From Lachnospiraceae bacterium (GTDB taxonomy: Bacteria; Bacillota; Clostridia; Lachnospirales; Lachnospiraceae), in assembly GCA_900768755.1 (NCBI GenBank), contig CAAGDV010000036.1, forward strand, positions 62,001-126,000: a DNA stretch of 64,000 nucleotides, written 5' to 3'. The position numbers were made by a program, and so were the translations under genes. This document shows, piece by piece, positions 54,641 through 62,732 of this stretch (the first letter of the stretch is position 1; the number at the start of each line of letters is the position of its first letter). The notes under the pieces were generated by a model. It did not search any database, was not told the origin of the DNA, and was given only the letters and a program-made list of their open reading frames with translations.

Positions 54641-55825
54641 ATGTCAGAGCTCAGACTGGAAAAAAATTCAAGAAACAAAGTTGAGCTTACCAAAAAAGGT
54701 CGCTTTTTTGATTATACAATGTTGATCATTGTAATCTTTCTGTGCGTGTTCGGACTGGTAATGGTGTACAGTACCAGCTCATATACAGCTGCAATCAAGA
54801 ACGGGGACGCGGCATATTATTTCAAAAAGCAGCTTTTCTCAACCTGCGTGGGTCTGGTGGCACTGTTTGTCGCCTCCTTAATTGATTATCATTTCTGGAA
54901 CAAAATAAAATGGTTTATATACTTTTCGTCCCTGGTGCTGGTGCTTTTAGTATTGTCCCCGATAGGAGTGGAACTTAACAACGCCCGCAGGTGGATACAT
55001 ATCGGACCGCTTTCGTTCCAGCCTGTCGAGTACGTGAAGATTGCGCTGATTATCACGCTCGCTTCATTCATATTGTACAGCGGCAAAAAAATGAAAAACG
55101 CAAGGAACAACATTGCATATCTTATTATTACGGCGATTCCCGCCGCGATGATTTATTTTATCACGAACAATTTAAGCTCGGCGATTATCCTTGTGGGAAT
55201 TGCGTATGTGATGCTCATGATAGGCAACAACAAGCCCACATGGCTCATTATTGCGACAATCGCGGGAGTGCTTTTGATAGCGGTTTTTCTTATTGTGTTC
55301 TTCAGAACGGTCGAAAACACGGACAGATTCCGGTTTGAACGTCTCCTTGCGTGGCGTAATCCGAAAAAATACGCCTCCGGCGTGGGGCTTCAGACAATTC
55401 AGTCACTGTACGCGATAGGCTCCGGGGGGCTGTTCGGAAAAGGACTGGGGCAGAGCATACAGAAACTGGGATTTCTTCCCGAAGCCCAGAATGACATGAT
55501 TTTTGCCATTATCTGTGAAGAGATGGGACTGTTCGGGGGAATATGCGTGATTCTTCTGTTCATGCTCCTGATATGGCGCTTTATGGTTATCGCCAACAAC
55601 GCGCCCGACCTGTTCGGTTCGCTGATTGTGGTCGGGGTTATGGCGCATATCGCACTGCAGGTAATTCTAAATATTGCCGTTGCCACAAACACAATCCCGA
55701 ATACCGGAATATCCCTGCCTTTTATAAGCTACGGAGGAACCTCGGTTTTATTTTTGATGGCGGAGATGGGGCTTGTTCTCAACGTGTCAAGGCAGATTCA
55801 GGTGCCGGTTGCAGTCGGAAAGTGA
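54641..55825 (+). CDS. ftsW: Lipid II polymerase FtsW/SpoVE (SEDS family)
   Basis: SEDS-family membrane glycosyltransferase of 394 residues with about ten TM helices. Conserved segments: FGLVMVYSTSSY, NARRWIHIGPLSFQPVEYVKIAL, GLGQSIQKLGFLPEAQNDMIFAIICEEMG (shown in parts) and NTGISLPFISYGGTS. It works with a class B penicillin-binding protein, two of which are encoded just upstream. It lies 11 bases after murD. Confidence 0.94.
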   Translation: MSELRLEKNSRNKVELTKKGRFFDYTMLIIVIFLCVFGLVMVYSTSSYTAAIKNGDAAYYFKKQLFSTCVGLVALFVASLIDYHFWNKIKWFIYFSSLVLVLLVLSPIGVELNNARRWIHIGPLSFQPVEYVKIALIITLASFILYSGKKMKNARNNIAYLIITAIPAAMIYFITNNLSSAIILVGIAYVMLMIGNNKPTWLIIATIAGVLLIAVFLIVFFRTVENTDRFRFERLLAWRNPKKYASGVGLQTIQSLYAIGSGGLFGKGLGQSIQKLGFLPEAQNDMIFAIICEEMGLFGGICVILLFMLLIWRFMVIANNAPDLFGSLIVVGVMAHIALQVILNIAVATNTIPNTGISLPFISYGGTSVLFLMAEMGLVLNVSRQIQVPVAVGK

Positions 55826-55880
55826 TAAGACGGGGTATTTTGGCATATAATACAATGTGAAAGCTTTTTTCGGAGTATTT

Positions 55881-57164
55881 ATGCAGAGAATTGTCATAAA
55901 AGGCCCGGCGCATCTTGCCGGGGAGCTTGGGATTCAGGGCTCAAAGAACACAGCACTTCCCGTCATTGCCGCCTGTCTTCTCACGAAGGATGAATGCGTA
56001 ATAAAAAACTGTCCGGACATTTCGGATGTGCGCGAGATGATTGCACTGGTAACGGGAGCGGGGTGTGAGAGCCGCTTCGAAAATAATGTTTTGACTATTA
56101 AGGCTTCTGGACTTAACGGTATGTTTGATTATGGTAAATGCCGAAGGTTCAGAGGCTCTTCTCTGTTAATGGGCGCTATGCTCGGACGAAAGGATTTTTT
56201 TGTCATGCCATATCCGGGCGGATGCAGTATAGGCAGAAGACCGCTTAATTTCCATTTTGAGGGCTTTAAGGCGATGGGCGCGGATATTTTCGAGGAGAAC
56301 GGCCTCATTGCGGGCTGGTGCCAGAAAAAGCACGGTGCGTGCTACGAATTCAGCTATCCGAGCGTCGGAGCGCTTGAAAATCTGCTTCTTATGGCTGTCA
56401 GAACCCCGGGAACATCAGAATTCCGCAACTGCTCAATGGAGCCGGAAATTGTGGATTTGTGCGATTTTTTGTGCGGCATGGGCGCCGTCATACATGGGGC
56501 CGGAACGCCGACGATAGTTGTCAAAGGCACGGCAAAGCTTTGCGGAACCGAATATGTTATTCCGGGAGACAGGATTGTATGCGGAACTTATATGGCAGCC
56601 TGCGCAATCTGCGGCGGAAACGTGTGCTTTAAGGGAATTATGCCAAAAAGACTGCCCGCCGAAATCGAAATATTGAGAAAAAGCGGGGCGCACATATTTA
56701 CAGACGAAAAAAATAATGAGATAATAGTTATGGCTGACAACAGACCAAAGGCAGTCTCACACATAGAGACCGGGCCGTTTCCGGGTTTTCCGACCGATAT
56801 GCAGCCGCAGATTATGGCTCTTATGGCGTATGCGGACGGAATGAGTCTGATTAAGGACAACGTTTTTGACGGGCGGTACAATACCGCGGGAGAGCTGGCA
56901 AAGATGGGTGCAGATGCAGAAGTCACGGACAGCGGAGTGCTGATTAAGGGCAGCGAAATGCTTTACGGCTGCAGTCTTTTCGCAAGGGATTTGCGAAACG
57001 GCGCGGCGTTGGTGATTGCGGCGCTGGGAGCTTTGGGTACCAGCTTCGTCGGTGGTTGTGAGCACATTGCGCGCGGATACGAGGATATAGTATGCGATTT
57101 GTCACGCATAGGAGCAGATGTCACATGGCAGGAAGAGATAGAAGAACCAAAACAAAACGAATAA
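55881..57164 (+). CDS. murA: UDP-N-acetylglucosamine 1-carboxyvinyltransferase
   Basis: Transfers enolpyruvate to UDP-GlcNAc, the first committed step of peptidoglycan synthesis, 427 residues. QGSKNTALPVIAA has the conserved Lys-Asn, and Cys115 in PGGCSIGRRPLNFH is the catalytic and fosfomycin-binding residue at the standard number. It occupies the place where murG often stands in this cluster. Start ATG 55881 with GGAG at 55872-55875; its 3' end overlaps ftsQ by 40 bases. Sequence in the middle is somewhat divergent, so a second murA elsewhere in the genome is plausible. Confidence 0.93.
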   Translation: MQRIVIKGPAHLAGELGIQGSKNTALPVIAACLLTKDECVIKNCPDISDVREMIALVTGAGCESRFENNVLTIKASGLNGMFDYGKCRRFRGSSLLMGAMLGRKDFFVMPYPGGCSIGRRPLNFHFEGFKAMGADIFEENGLIAGWCQKKHGACYEFSYPSVGALENLLLMAVRTPGTSEFRNCSMEPEIVDLCDFLCGMGAVIHGAGTPTIVVKGTAKLCGTEYVIPGDRIVCGTYMAACAICGGNVCFKGIMPKRLPAEIEILRKSGAHIFTDEKNNEIIVMADNRPKAVSHIETGPFPGFPTDMQPQIMALMAYADGMSLIKDNVFDGRYNTAGELAKMGADAEVTDSGVLIKGSEMLYGCSLFARDLRNGAALVIAALGALGTSFVGGCEHIARGYEDIVCDLSRIGADVTWQEEIEEPKQNE

Positions 57165-57865
57165 TAGCACCGGTAATCATTCTTGTGATACTGGTCCTTG
57201 CCATCGCCGGGGTTATTTTTGTCAATTGTTTTTTTACCATAAAGACGGTTACAATAACGGGCAGCAGCAAATACACGTACAATCAGCTGTATGAGTATAT
57301 TTTTGAAAAACGGAATGACAAGAACCTTGTTCTGTTTCTGATTAGTGATAAAAGGGCGCCAAAGGTCGAGATTCCGTTCATAGCAAAGACGGAGGTGGAG
57401 GTAAAATTTCCCGGAACCATCAATGTTACGGTGTATGAGAAGAGCATTATGTTTTATGTTGAGTACAAGGGAACATATATGTATGTCGACAAGGACGGAG
57501 TGGTTGCGGAAAGCTCCGCGGAGCTTTTAGACGGCATAATGCGCGTGGATGGTCTGGGATATGATACCATAGTTATCAACGAACCGCTCAAGGTTGCGGA
57601 CAGTTCGGTTTTTGGCGATATAACCGACATTATCCAGCATCTGGACAACAACAAAGTCCCGGTGGACTCCATTGTCGTGGAGGATGGCGGTTATTCCGTT
57701 ATGATGGGCACGGTAAAGGTATTGTTAGGCGATAACAATTTCTACATGGCGGAGAGAATTTTTAAGTTAAGCTGTATGCTGGACAAGCTTTCGGGACTTA
57801 AGGGAACATTGTACCTTGACAGCTATGTGGGTAATGATTCCGGCATAATTTTTAAACAGGAATAA
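57125..57865 (+). CDS. ftsQ: Cell division protein FtsQ/DivIB
   Basis: A 246-residue bitopic protein: a basic start (AGRDRRTKTKR), one TM helix (about 12-38), a POTRA domain (about 40-110; FTIKTVTITGSSKYTYNQLY) and a beta domain with VEVKFPGTINVTVYEK and YVDKDGVVAE. It links the FtsW/PBP synthase to the divisome with FtsL. ATG 57125 follows AGGAG at 57109-57113 within murA; overlap is 40 bases. It precedes ftsZ, separated by a promoter. Confidence 0.88.
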   Translation: MAGRDRRTKTKRIIAPVIILVILVLAIAGVIFVNCFFTIKTVTITGSSKYTYNQLYEYIFEKRNDKNLVLFLISDKRAPKVEIPFIAKTEVEVKFPGTINVTVYEKSIMFYVEYKGTYMYVDKDGVVAESSAELLDGIMRVDGLGYDTIVINEPLKVADSSVFGDITDIIQHLDNNKVPVDSIVVEDGGYSVMMGTVKVLLGDNNFYMAERIFKLSCMLDKLSGLKGTLYLDSYVGNDSGIIFKQE

Positions 57866-57894
57866 AAGTTTTTTGCAAAAGTGAAAATTTCCTG

Positions 57895-57923
57895 TTGATA
57901 TTTTGCCAAAATAAGAATATTAT
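57895..57923 (+). promoter_or_regulatory. ftsZ promoter
   Basis: TTGATA (57895-57900), a 17-base spacer and TATTAT (57918-57923), about 30 bases upstream of the ftsZ start. It lets ftsZ be expressed above the level of the upstream cluster. Confidence 0.75.
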
Positions 57924-57953
57924 TATTGTATGTGATTTAAGGAGGAGAGAGAT

Positions 57954-59102
57954 TTGTTAGAGATTAGAACTAATGAGTCCGAGGCTGCTGCGAAGATAGT
58001 TGTAGTGGGTGTCGGCGGTGCGGGTTGCAATGCCGTTAACAGGATGATAGATGAGAATATATGCGGAGTGGAATTTATCGGAGTGAATACCGATAAGCAG
58101 GCTCTTAAGCTGTGCAAGGCGCCAACCGCAATTCAGATAGGAGAGAAGCTTACCAAAGGACTTGGAGCGGGAGCCAAGCCTGAGGTTGGAGAGAAGGCCG
58201 CCGAAGAGAGCATGGAAGAGATTACCCAGGCAATCAAGGGCGCGGATATGGTATTCGTTACCTGCGGTATGGGAGGCGGAACAGGAACAGGTGCAGCTCC
58301 GGTTGTTGCAAAGGTTTCCAAGGATATGGGAATACTTACTGTAGGTGTTGTTACCAAGCCTTTCAGATTCGAGGCCAAGACCAGAATGAGCAATGCCATT
58401 GCAGGTATTGACAGACTTAAAGACAATGTGGATACACTTATTGTTATTCCTAATGATAAACTATTAGAGGTTTCCGACAGAAGAACCACAATGCCCGATG
58501 CGCTTAAGAAGGCTGATGAGGTGCTTCAGCAGGCAGTTCAGGGAATCACCGACCTTATCAATGTACCGGGACTTATTAACCTCGACTTCGCCGATGTACA
58601 GACGGTTATGAAGGACAAGGGTGTTGCCCATATCGGTATCGGTACCGCCAAGGGCGACGATAAAGCCATCGAGGCAGTTAAGCTTGCTGTTTCCAGCCCG
58701 CTTCTTGAGACAAGCATTGAGGGCGCTACACATGTTATTATCAATATCAGCGGTGATATCGGACTTATGGAAGCAAGCGATGCCGCAAGCTATGTTCAGG
58801 AGCTCGCGGGAGAGGATGCCAACATTATCTTTGGTGCTATGTATGATGATTCCGTAACCGATCAGGCAACAATCACCGTTATTGCAACGGGACTTGACGG
58901 CTATTCGGCAACAGCATCAAGCGCTATGTCAGGCTTTAACTATAAGCCGCAGACTCCGGTCAGACCGTTTGGCAGTACATATCAGTCATCATATAGCTCA
59001 ACTACCAAGACAGAGCTTCCGGGTCTTAAGAAACCGAATCCTGTTGAGGCTAATGTTGAGGAGAAGGCAATAGTACTTCCCACTTTCTTACAGCGTAAAT
59101 AG
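57954..59102 (+). CDS. ftsZ: Cell division GTPase FtsZ
   Basis: Tubulin homologue forming the division ring, 382 residues. VVGVGGAGCNAVNRM, GADMVFVTCGMGGGTGTGAAP (given in parts; tubulin motif GGGTGTG near residue 108) and NLDFADVQTVM are present. A variable linker (about 320-365) leads to the C-terminal peptide IVLPTFLQRK, which binds FtsA, SepF or ZapA-type partners. The start codon is TTG at 57954 behind AGGAGGAGAG. Confidence 0.97.
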   Translation: MLEIRTNESEAAAKIVVVGVGGAGCNAVNRMIDENICGVEFIGVNTDKQALKLCKAPTAIQIGEKLTKGLGAGAKPEVGEKAAEESMEEITQAIKGADMVFVTCGMGGGTGTGAAPVVAKVSKDMGILTVGVVTKPFRFEAKTRMSNAIAGIDRLKDNVDTLIVIPNDKLLEVSDRRTTMPDALKKADEVLQQAVQGITDLINVPGLINLDFADVQTVMKDKGVAHIGIGTAKGDDKAIEAVKLAVSSPLLETSIEGATHVIINISGDIGLMEASDAASYVQELAGEDANIIFGAMYDDSVTDQATITVIATGLDGYSATASSAMSGFNYKPQTPVRPFGSTYQSSYSSTTKTELPGLKKPNPVEANVEEKAIVLPTFLQRK

Positions 59103-59127
59103 TTACACAGTTTGATTAAGATTACTA

Positions 59128-59167
59128 AATGACTGGCGGATCCCTTGGCGGGCGTCAGTCATTTTTT
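59128..59167 (+). terminator. Terminator-like hairpin between ftsZ and leuS
   Basis: AATGACTGGCG (59128-59138) pairs with CGTCAGTCATT (59153-59163), 11 pairs with one G-U, followed by TTTTTT. The leuS ribosome site GGAGG starts right after the T run. Confidence 0.8.
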
Positions 59168-59179
59168 GGAGGAAATAAT

Positions 59180-61600
59180 ATGGCTAATACAACAACTTAT
59201 AATCCTAAGGTTATCGAGCCGAAGTGGCAGAAATATTGGGAGGAGCATGATACGTTCAAGACGGATGTATGGGACTTTTCCAAGCCGAAATTCTACGCGC
59301 TGGATATGTTTCCTTACCCGTCGGGAGTAGGACTTCATGCGGGACATCCCGAAGGATATACGGCAACGGATATTGTATCAAGAATGAAGAGAATGCAGGG
59401 CTATAACGTCCTTCATCCGATGGGATATGATTCTTTCGGACTTCCTGCCGAGCAGTATGCGGTGTCCACGGGCAATCATCCGAACGGTTTCACCGAGCAG
59501 AATATTGCCACATTTACAAAACAGCTCAAAGAACTGGGATTCGACTACGACTGGAGCAAGATGGTTGCAACCAGCGACCCGAAGTTCTACAAATGGACGC
59601 AATGGATTTTTACCCGTTTGTACCGCGACGGATATGCAAAATACATTGATATGCCTGTCAACTGGTGTGAGGAGCTAGGAACGGTTCTGTCTAACGATGA
59701 GGTTATCGACGGAAAGTCTGAGAGAGGCGGATACCCCGTTGTCCGCAAGAACATGAAACAGTGGGTAATCGACCAGGTTGCATTTGCGGATAAACTTTTG
59801 GAAGGCCTTGATGAGATTGACTGGCCGGAGTCCACAAAGGAGATGCAGAGACACTGGATAGGCAAATCCGAGGGCGTTGAGGTTGATTTTAAGATTGTGG
59901 GCGGAGGAGATTTTTCAATCTTCACGACCTGTATAGAGACGATTTACGGAATTACTTTCATGGTTCTGGCACCGGACGGAGAGGTTGTAAAATCACTTCT
60001 TCCCAGAGTTACCAATCCGGATGAGGTTAAGGCGTATATTGATGAGACATTGAAGAAGAATGACATGGACAGAACCGAGCTTAACAAGACCAAATCAGGC
60101 TGTGTGCTCGGCGGAATATATGCAGTCAATCCGGTTAACGGAAAAGAAGTTCCGGTGTATATCGGTGATTTTGTCCTTGCCAACTACGGAACAGGTGCGG
60201 TAATGGCAGTTCCTGCGCATGACCAGAGAGATTTTGAGTACGCCGAGGTTCACAATATTCCTGTCATTCAGGTTATTGACGGCGCCGACATTTCGGAGAA
60301 GGCGTTTGAGAAATACGATTATCTCGGCAAGGGATGCAGATTGTTGAATTCCGAGGAGTTTACGGGCCTTACCGTTGAAGAAGCCAAGGAAGCAATTACC
60401 GATAAGCTTGTCAATATGGGCGTTGCCAGAAGAAAGGCCAACTATCATTTCAGAGAGTGGATTTTTGCAAGACAAAGATACTGGGGCGAGCCGGTTCCGG
60501 TTGTCCACATGGAGGACGGAACGATTAGAGTGCTTTCCGATGAGGAGCTTCCGCTTGTTCTTCCCCAGCTTTCGGACTACAAGGGCAGAAACGGACAGGC
60601 ACCTCTTGAGAATGCCGTGGAGTGGACGCAGTATGAGTACAACGGACTCAAGGGCAAAAGAGAGACCTCTACGATGCCGGGAAGTGCGGGCTCAAGCTGG
60701 TATTATATGAGATACATCGACCCGGATAACGACAATGAACTTTGTAATCCGGAGCTTTTGAAGCACTGGCTTCCCGTGGACCTCTATATTGGAGGACCGG
60801 AGCATGCGGTCGGACATCTTATGTATTCAAGAATCTGGAACAGATATCTGTACGACACGGGAATTTCACCTGTCAAGGAGCCGTTTAAGAAGCTTGTCCA
60901 TCAGGGCATGATTCTCGGTTCCAACGGAATAAAGATGGGAAAAAGATTCCCTGAGTATGTTATTAATCCGAGCGACATTGTCAGGGATTACGGCGCCGAT
61001 ACATTGAGACTCTATGAGATGTTCATGGGACCTTTGGAGGCGTCAAAGCCGTGGAGCCAGCAGGGCGTTGAGGGCGCGAGAAGGTTTATCGGCAAGGTAT
61101 GGAACTTCTTTACCGCACCCGGGAATATTTCCGACGAGAAGTATGAGGCGCTGAAGAAGATTTACCATCAGACGGTGAAGAAGGTAACCGAGGATTACGA
61201 GTCCCTCGGATTTAACACCGCAATCAGCCAGATGATGATATTTATGAATGCGGCGACAAAAGAGGGAAGCTGCCCGAAGGAATACGCCGAGGGATTTATA
61301 AAGATGTTCTCATGCATCTGTCCGCACGTGGGTGAGGAGATGTGGAGTATTCTCGGACACAATGAGTCCATCGCGCATGAGAGCTGGCCGGTTTATGATG
61401 CGGATGCTGTTAAGGAGGATACAATTGAGATTGGTATCCAGGTTAACGGCAAAGTTAAGGGCGTGGTCAATGTGGCTGTAGATGAAGACCGCCAGGCAGT
61501 TCTTGATAAGGCAAAAGAGATAATCAAAGATAAGATTACCGGAAACATTGTTAAGGAAATATATGTTCCGGGAAAGATTGTCAATATCGTAGTAAAATAG
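59180..61600 (+). CDS. leuS: Leucyl-tRNA synthetase
   Basis: Class I synthetase of 806 residues. HIGH box is HAGH (about 53-56, in GLHAGHPEGY), followed by FGLPAEQYA and the zinc-free insertion. The editing domain shows TTCIETIYG where TTRPDTxxG is usual, but the key Asp region AVMAVPAHDQRD is present. The KMSKS loop reads KMGKR (residues 585-589). ATG 59180 is set by TTGGAGGA; an earlier in-frame ATG at 59129 lies in the terminator stem. No T-box leader is present in the 77 bases after ftsZ. Confidence 0.96.
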   Translation: MANTTTYNPKVIEPKWQKYWEEHDTFKTDVWDFSKPKFYALDMFPYPSGVGLHAGHPEGYTATDIVSRMKRMQGYNVLHPMGYDSFGLPAEQYAVSTGNHPNGFTEQNIATFTKQLKELGFDYDWSKMVATSDPKFYKWTQWIFTRLYRDGYAKYIDMPVNWCEELGTVLSNDEVIDGKSERGGYPVVRKNMKQWVIDQVAFADKLLEGLDEIDWPESTKEMQRHWIGKSEGVEVDFKIVGGGDFSIFTTCIETIYGITFMVLAPDGEVVKSLLPRVTNPDEVKAYIDETLKKNDMDRTELNKTKSGCVLGGIYAVNPVNGKEVPVYIGDFVLANYGTGAVMAVPAHDQRDFEYAEVHNIPVIQVIDGADISEKAFEKYDYLGKGCRLLNSEEFTGLTVEEAKEAITDKLVNMGVARRKANYHFREWIFARQRYWGEPVPVVHMEDGTIRVLSDEELPLVLPQLSDYKGRNGQAPLENAVEWTQYEYNGLKGKRETSTMPGSAGSSWYYMRYIDPDNDNELCNPELLKHWLPVDLYIGGPEHAVGHLMYSRIWNRYLYDTGISPVKEPFKKLVHQGMILGSNGIKMGKRFPEYVINPSDIVRDYGADTLRLYEMFMGPLEASKPWSQQGVEGARRFIGKVWNFFTAPGNISDEKYEALKKIYHQTVKKVTEDYESLGFNTAISQMMIFMNAATKEGSCPKEYAEGFIKMFSCICPHVGEEMWSILGHNESIAHESWPVYDADAVKEDTIEIGIQVNGKVKGVVNVAVDEDRQAVLDKAKEIIKDKITGNIVKEIYVPGKIVNIVVK

Positions 61601-61609
61601 CACAATGGC

Positions 61610-61642
61610 ATGGCGCCGGTATCACAGTACCGACGCCATTTT
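61610..61642. terminator. Bidirectional terminator between leuS and the minus-strand pair
   Basis: ATGGCGCCGGTA (61610-61621) pairs with TACCGACGCCAT (61628-61639) with a single mismatch; a short T run follows on the plus strand. The loop 61622-61627 holds the stop codon of the minus-strand gene, so the hairpin is shared by both convergent genes. Confidence 0.75.
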
Positions 61643-61852
61643 CATTATTGTCTCAATTTTTTGGAAATCCTCGGGCGCAATCTCCTTTTTCATTCTTTCG
61701 ATGATGATATCAATATCGGATTTCTCGAATGTGATGTTTTCTTCCTTCGCTTTTTGGGTGAACGCCAGAAGAAGCGGAAGAAGGTCCTCGTTTGTTTTTC
61801 CTTTTGACAGTTCCGTAAAGCTGTTTATCAGGTTCTCTTTTTTTGAATCCAT
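61622..61852 (-). CDS. Small hypothetical protein (76 aa)
   Basis: Unrecognised, 76 residues, rich in Lys, Glu and Ile with no membrane helix or cysteine; predicted helical, ending KIETIMKMASVL. Start ATG 61852 has an excellent GGAGGAG (61855-61861). It follows the 136-residue gene by 10 bases, so the two form a small operon. The plus-strand frame over this stretch is a shadow: its protein would be odd and has no ribosome site. Function unknown. Confidence 0.75.
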   Translation of the reverse strand: MDSKKENLINSFTELSKGKTNEDLLPLLLAFTQKAKEENITFEKSDIDIIIERMKKEIAPEDFQKIETIMKMASVL

Positions 61853-61862
61853 AACTCCTCCG

Positions 61863-62273
61863 TTACAGTTTGATTTTGTCAAGAATTGATTTGTAATTGT
61901 CGTACATTTTCTGCTGGTCCTCGTTCATGAAGGATTTGAACATATTGTCCTTATGTGAAAAAGTGTTGTACATTTCGCTCATTTTGCTGATGTTTGAGAT
62001 ATTGTTAAGAATCTCAAAATCCTTTTTGGGGCAGAAACGGCTTATGTCCTTCAACATTTTTTCCATATTCTTTGGGTCCTTGCATAACGGGGATTGATTT
62101 AGCCCCTCATAAAATTTCAGGGTCTCGGAAAGCTCCAGCATCCGAATCAGAATTGCAAGTATTCGCTGGGTTTTGAAATCCACATAGGGCAGGTATGCCT
62201 TAAGCATCTGAAACCCCGTGCCGCATGTCAAAATATCAAAATCGGTTATAAGTATTTTCTCGGAATCGCTCAT
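61863..62273 (-). CDS. Hypothetical protein (136 aa)
   Basis: Unrecognised soluble helical protein. Low complexity is absent; the C-terminal half is rich in Met, Asn, Lys and Asp (MFKSFMNEDQQKMYDNYKS). ATG 62273 is the best start I see, with only a weak AGG upstream; an in-frame ATG at 62363 would pass through the terminator of the upstream gene. The repeated helix pattern and its pairing with a 76-residue helical protein suggest a complex, but this is inference. Confidence 0.65.
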   Translation of the reverse strand: MSDSEKILITDFDILTCGTGFQMLKAYLPYVDFKTQRILAILIRMLELSETLKFYEGLNQSPLCKDPKNMEKMLKDISRFCPKKDFEILNNISNISKMSEMYNTFSHKDNMFKSFMNEDQQKMYDNYKSILDKIKL

Positions 62274-62335
62274 TGGAATGCCTGTTTTCTTTTTAACAGT
62301 ATATGCGGCAGGATAGTCCGGTATGTACAAAATAA

Positions 62336-62355
62336 GGCGTCTCTTTCGAGACGCC
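62336..62355 (-). terminator. Terminator after the Cys-rich gene
   Basis: On the minus strand GGCGTCTC, a GAAA tetraloop and GAGACGCC form an 8-bp stem followed by TTATTTTG. It lies 11 bases after the Cys-rich gene's stop. Confidence 0.85.
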
Positions 62356-62366
62356 CGTTTCATTTG

Positions 62367-62597
62367 TTAGTGGATGAGCGCGATGAGGATAATAATCCAA
62401 ATCCAGCTGCATCCGCATCCGTCGTTGCATCCGCATCCGCTTCCGCCGCCACCGAAGAATGAACCTCCGAATACGCCGCTGTCGCCGCCGCAAATGCAAG
62501 AAAGGATAAGAACCCACAGAAGTATGTTGCATCCGTTGTTGCATGAGTCAGGCATGCTGCATCCGCATCCGCATCCTGTTGCTGCTAAATCACTCAT
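62367..62597 (-). CDS. Small Cys/Gly-rich protein, chorion class high-cysteine HCB type
   Basis: A 76-residue protein with 11 cysteines, mostly as GCGCGC or GCGC, a Gly-rich centre (about 37-54) and two hydrophobic segments (about 25-35 and 65-75). It resembles the short proteins annotated as 'chorion class high-cysteine HCB protein 13' in Clostridia, starting MSDLAATGCGC. Their function is unknown; the name comes from silkmoth eggshell similarity only. A GGAGGG site precedes ATG 62597 and a terminator follows, so it is expressed alone. The codons give GC-rich, repetitive DNA unlike the neighbours. Confidence 0.8.
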   Translation of the reverse strand: MSDLAATGCGCGCSMPDSCNNGCNILLWVLILSCICGGDSGVFGGSFFGGGGSGCGCNDGCGCSWIWIIILIALIH

Positions 62598-62671
62598 TGT
62601 ATTCCCTCCAAGGAATTGAATTTACAATATAGAAATATGCGCCTCAGTTTGTCTTGTTTACGGATTTTCTG

Positions 62672-62699
62672 TTGATTTTAAAAAATAATGTGTTATCAT
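62672..62699 (+). promoter_or_regulatory. Possible icd promoter
   Basis: TTGATT (62672-62677) and TATCAT (62694-62699) are 16 bases apart, 34 bases before the icd start. Moderate match only. Confidence 0.45.
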
Positions 62700-62732
62700 A
62701 TAGAATGAGTAAAAAAGTGGAGGATTGTACCT

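Noticed and set aside
59103..59179. T-box leader for leuS
   Set aside because: The gap is only 77 bases and lacks the T-box core motif; only a single hairpin is visible.
61605..61889. Plus-strand frame opposite the 76-residue gene
   Set aside because: No ribosome site, and its protein is dominated by Phe and Ser as expected from the antisense of a Lys/Glu-rich gene.
62374..62619. Plus-strand frame rich in His, Pro and Leu
   Set aside because: It is the antisense of the Cys/Gly-rich gene; the repeated CATCCG codons arise from that gene's own repeats, and the minus strand has a good ribosome site.
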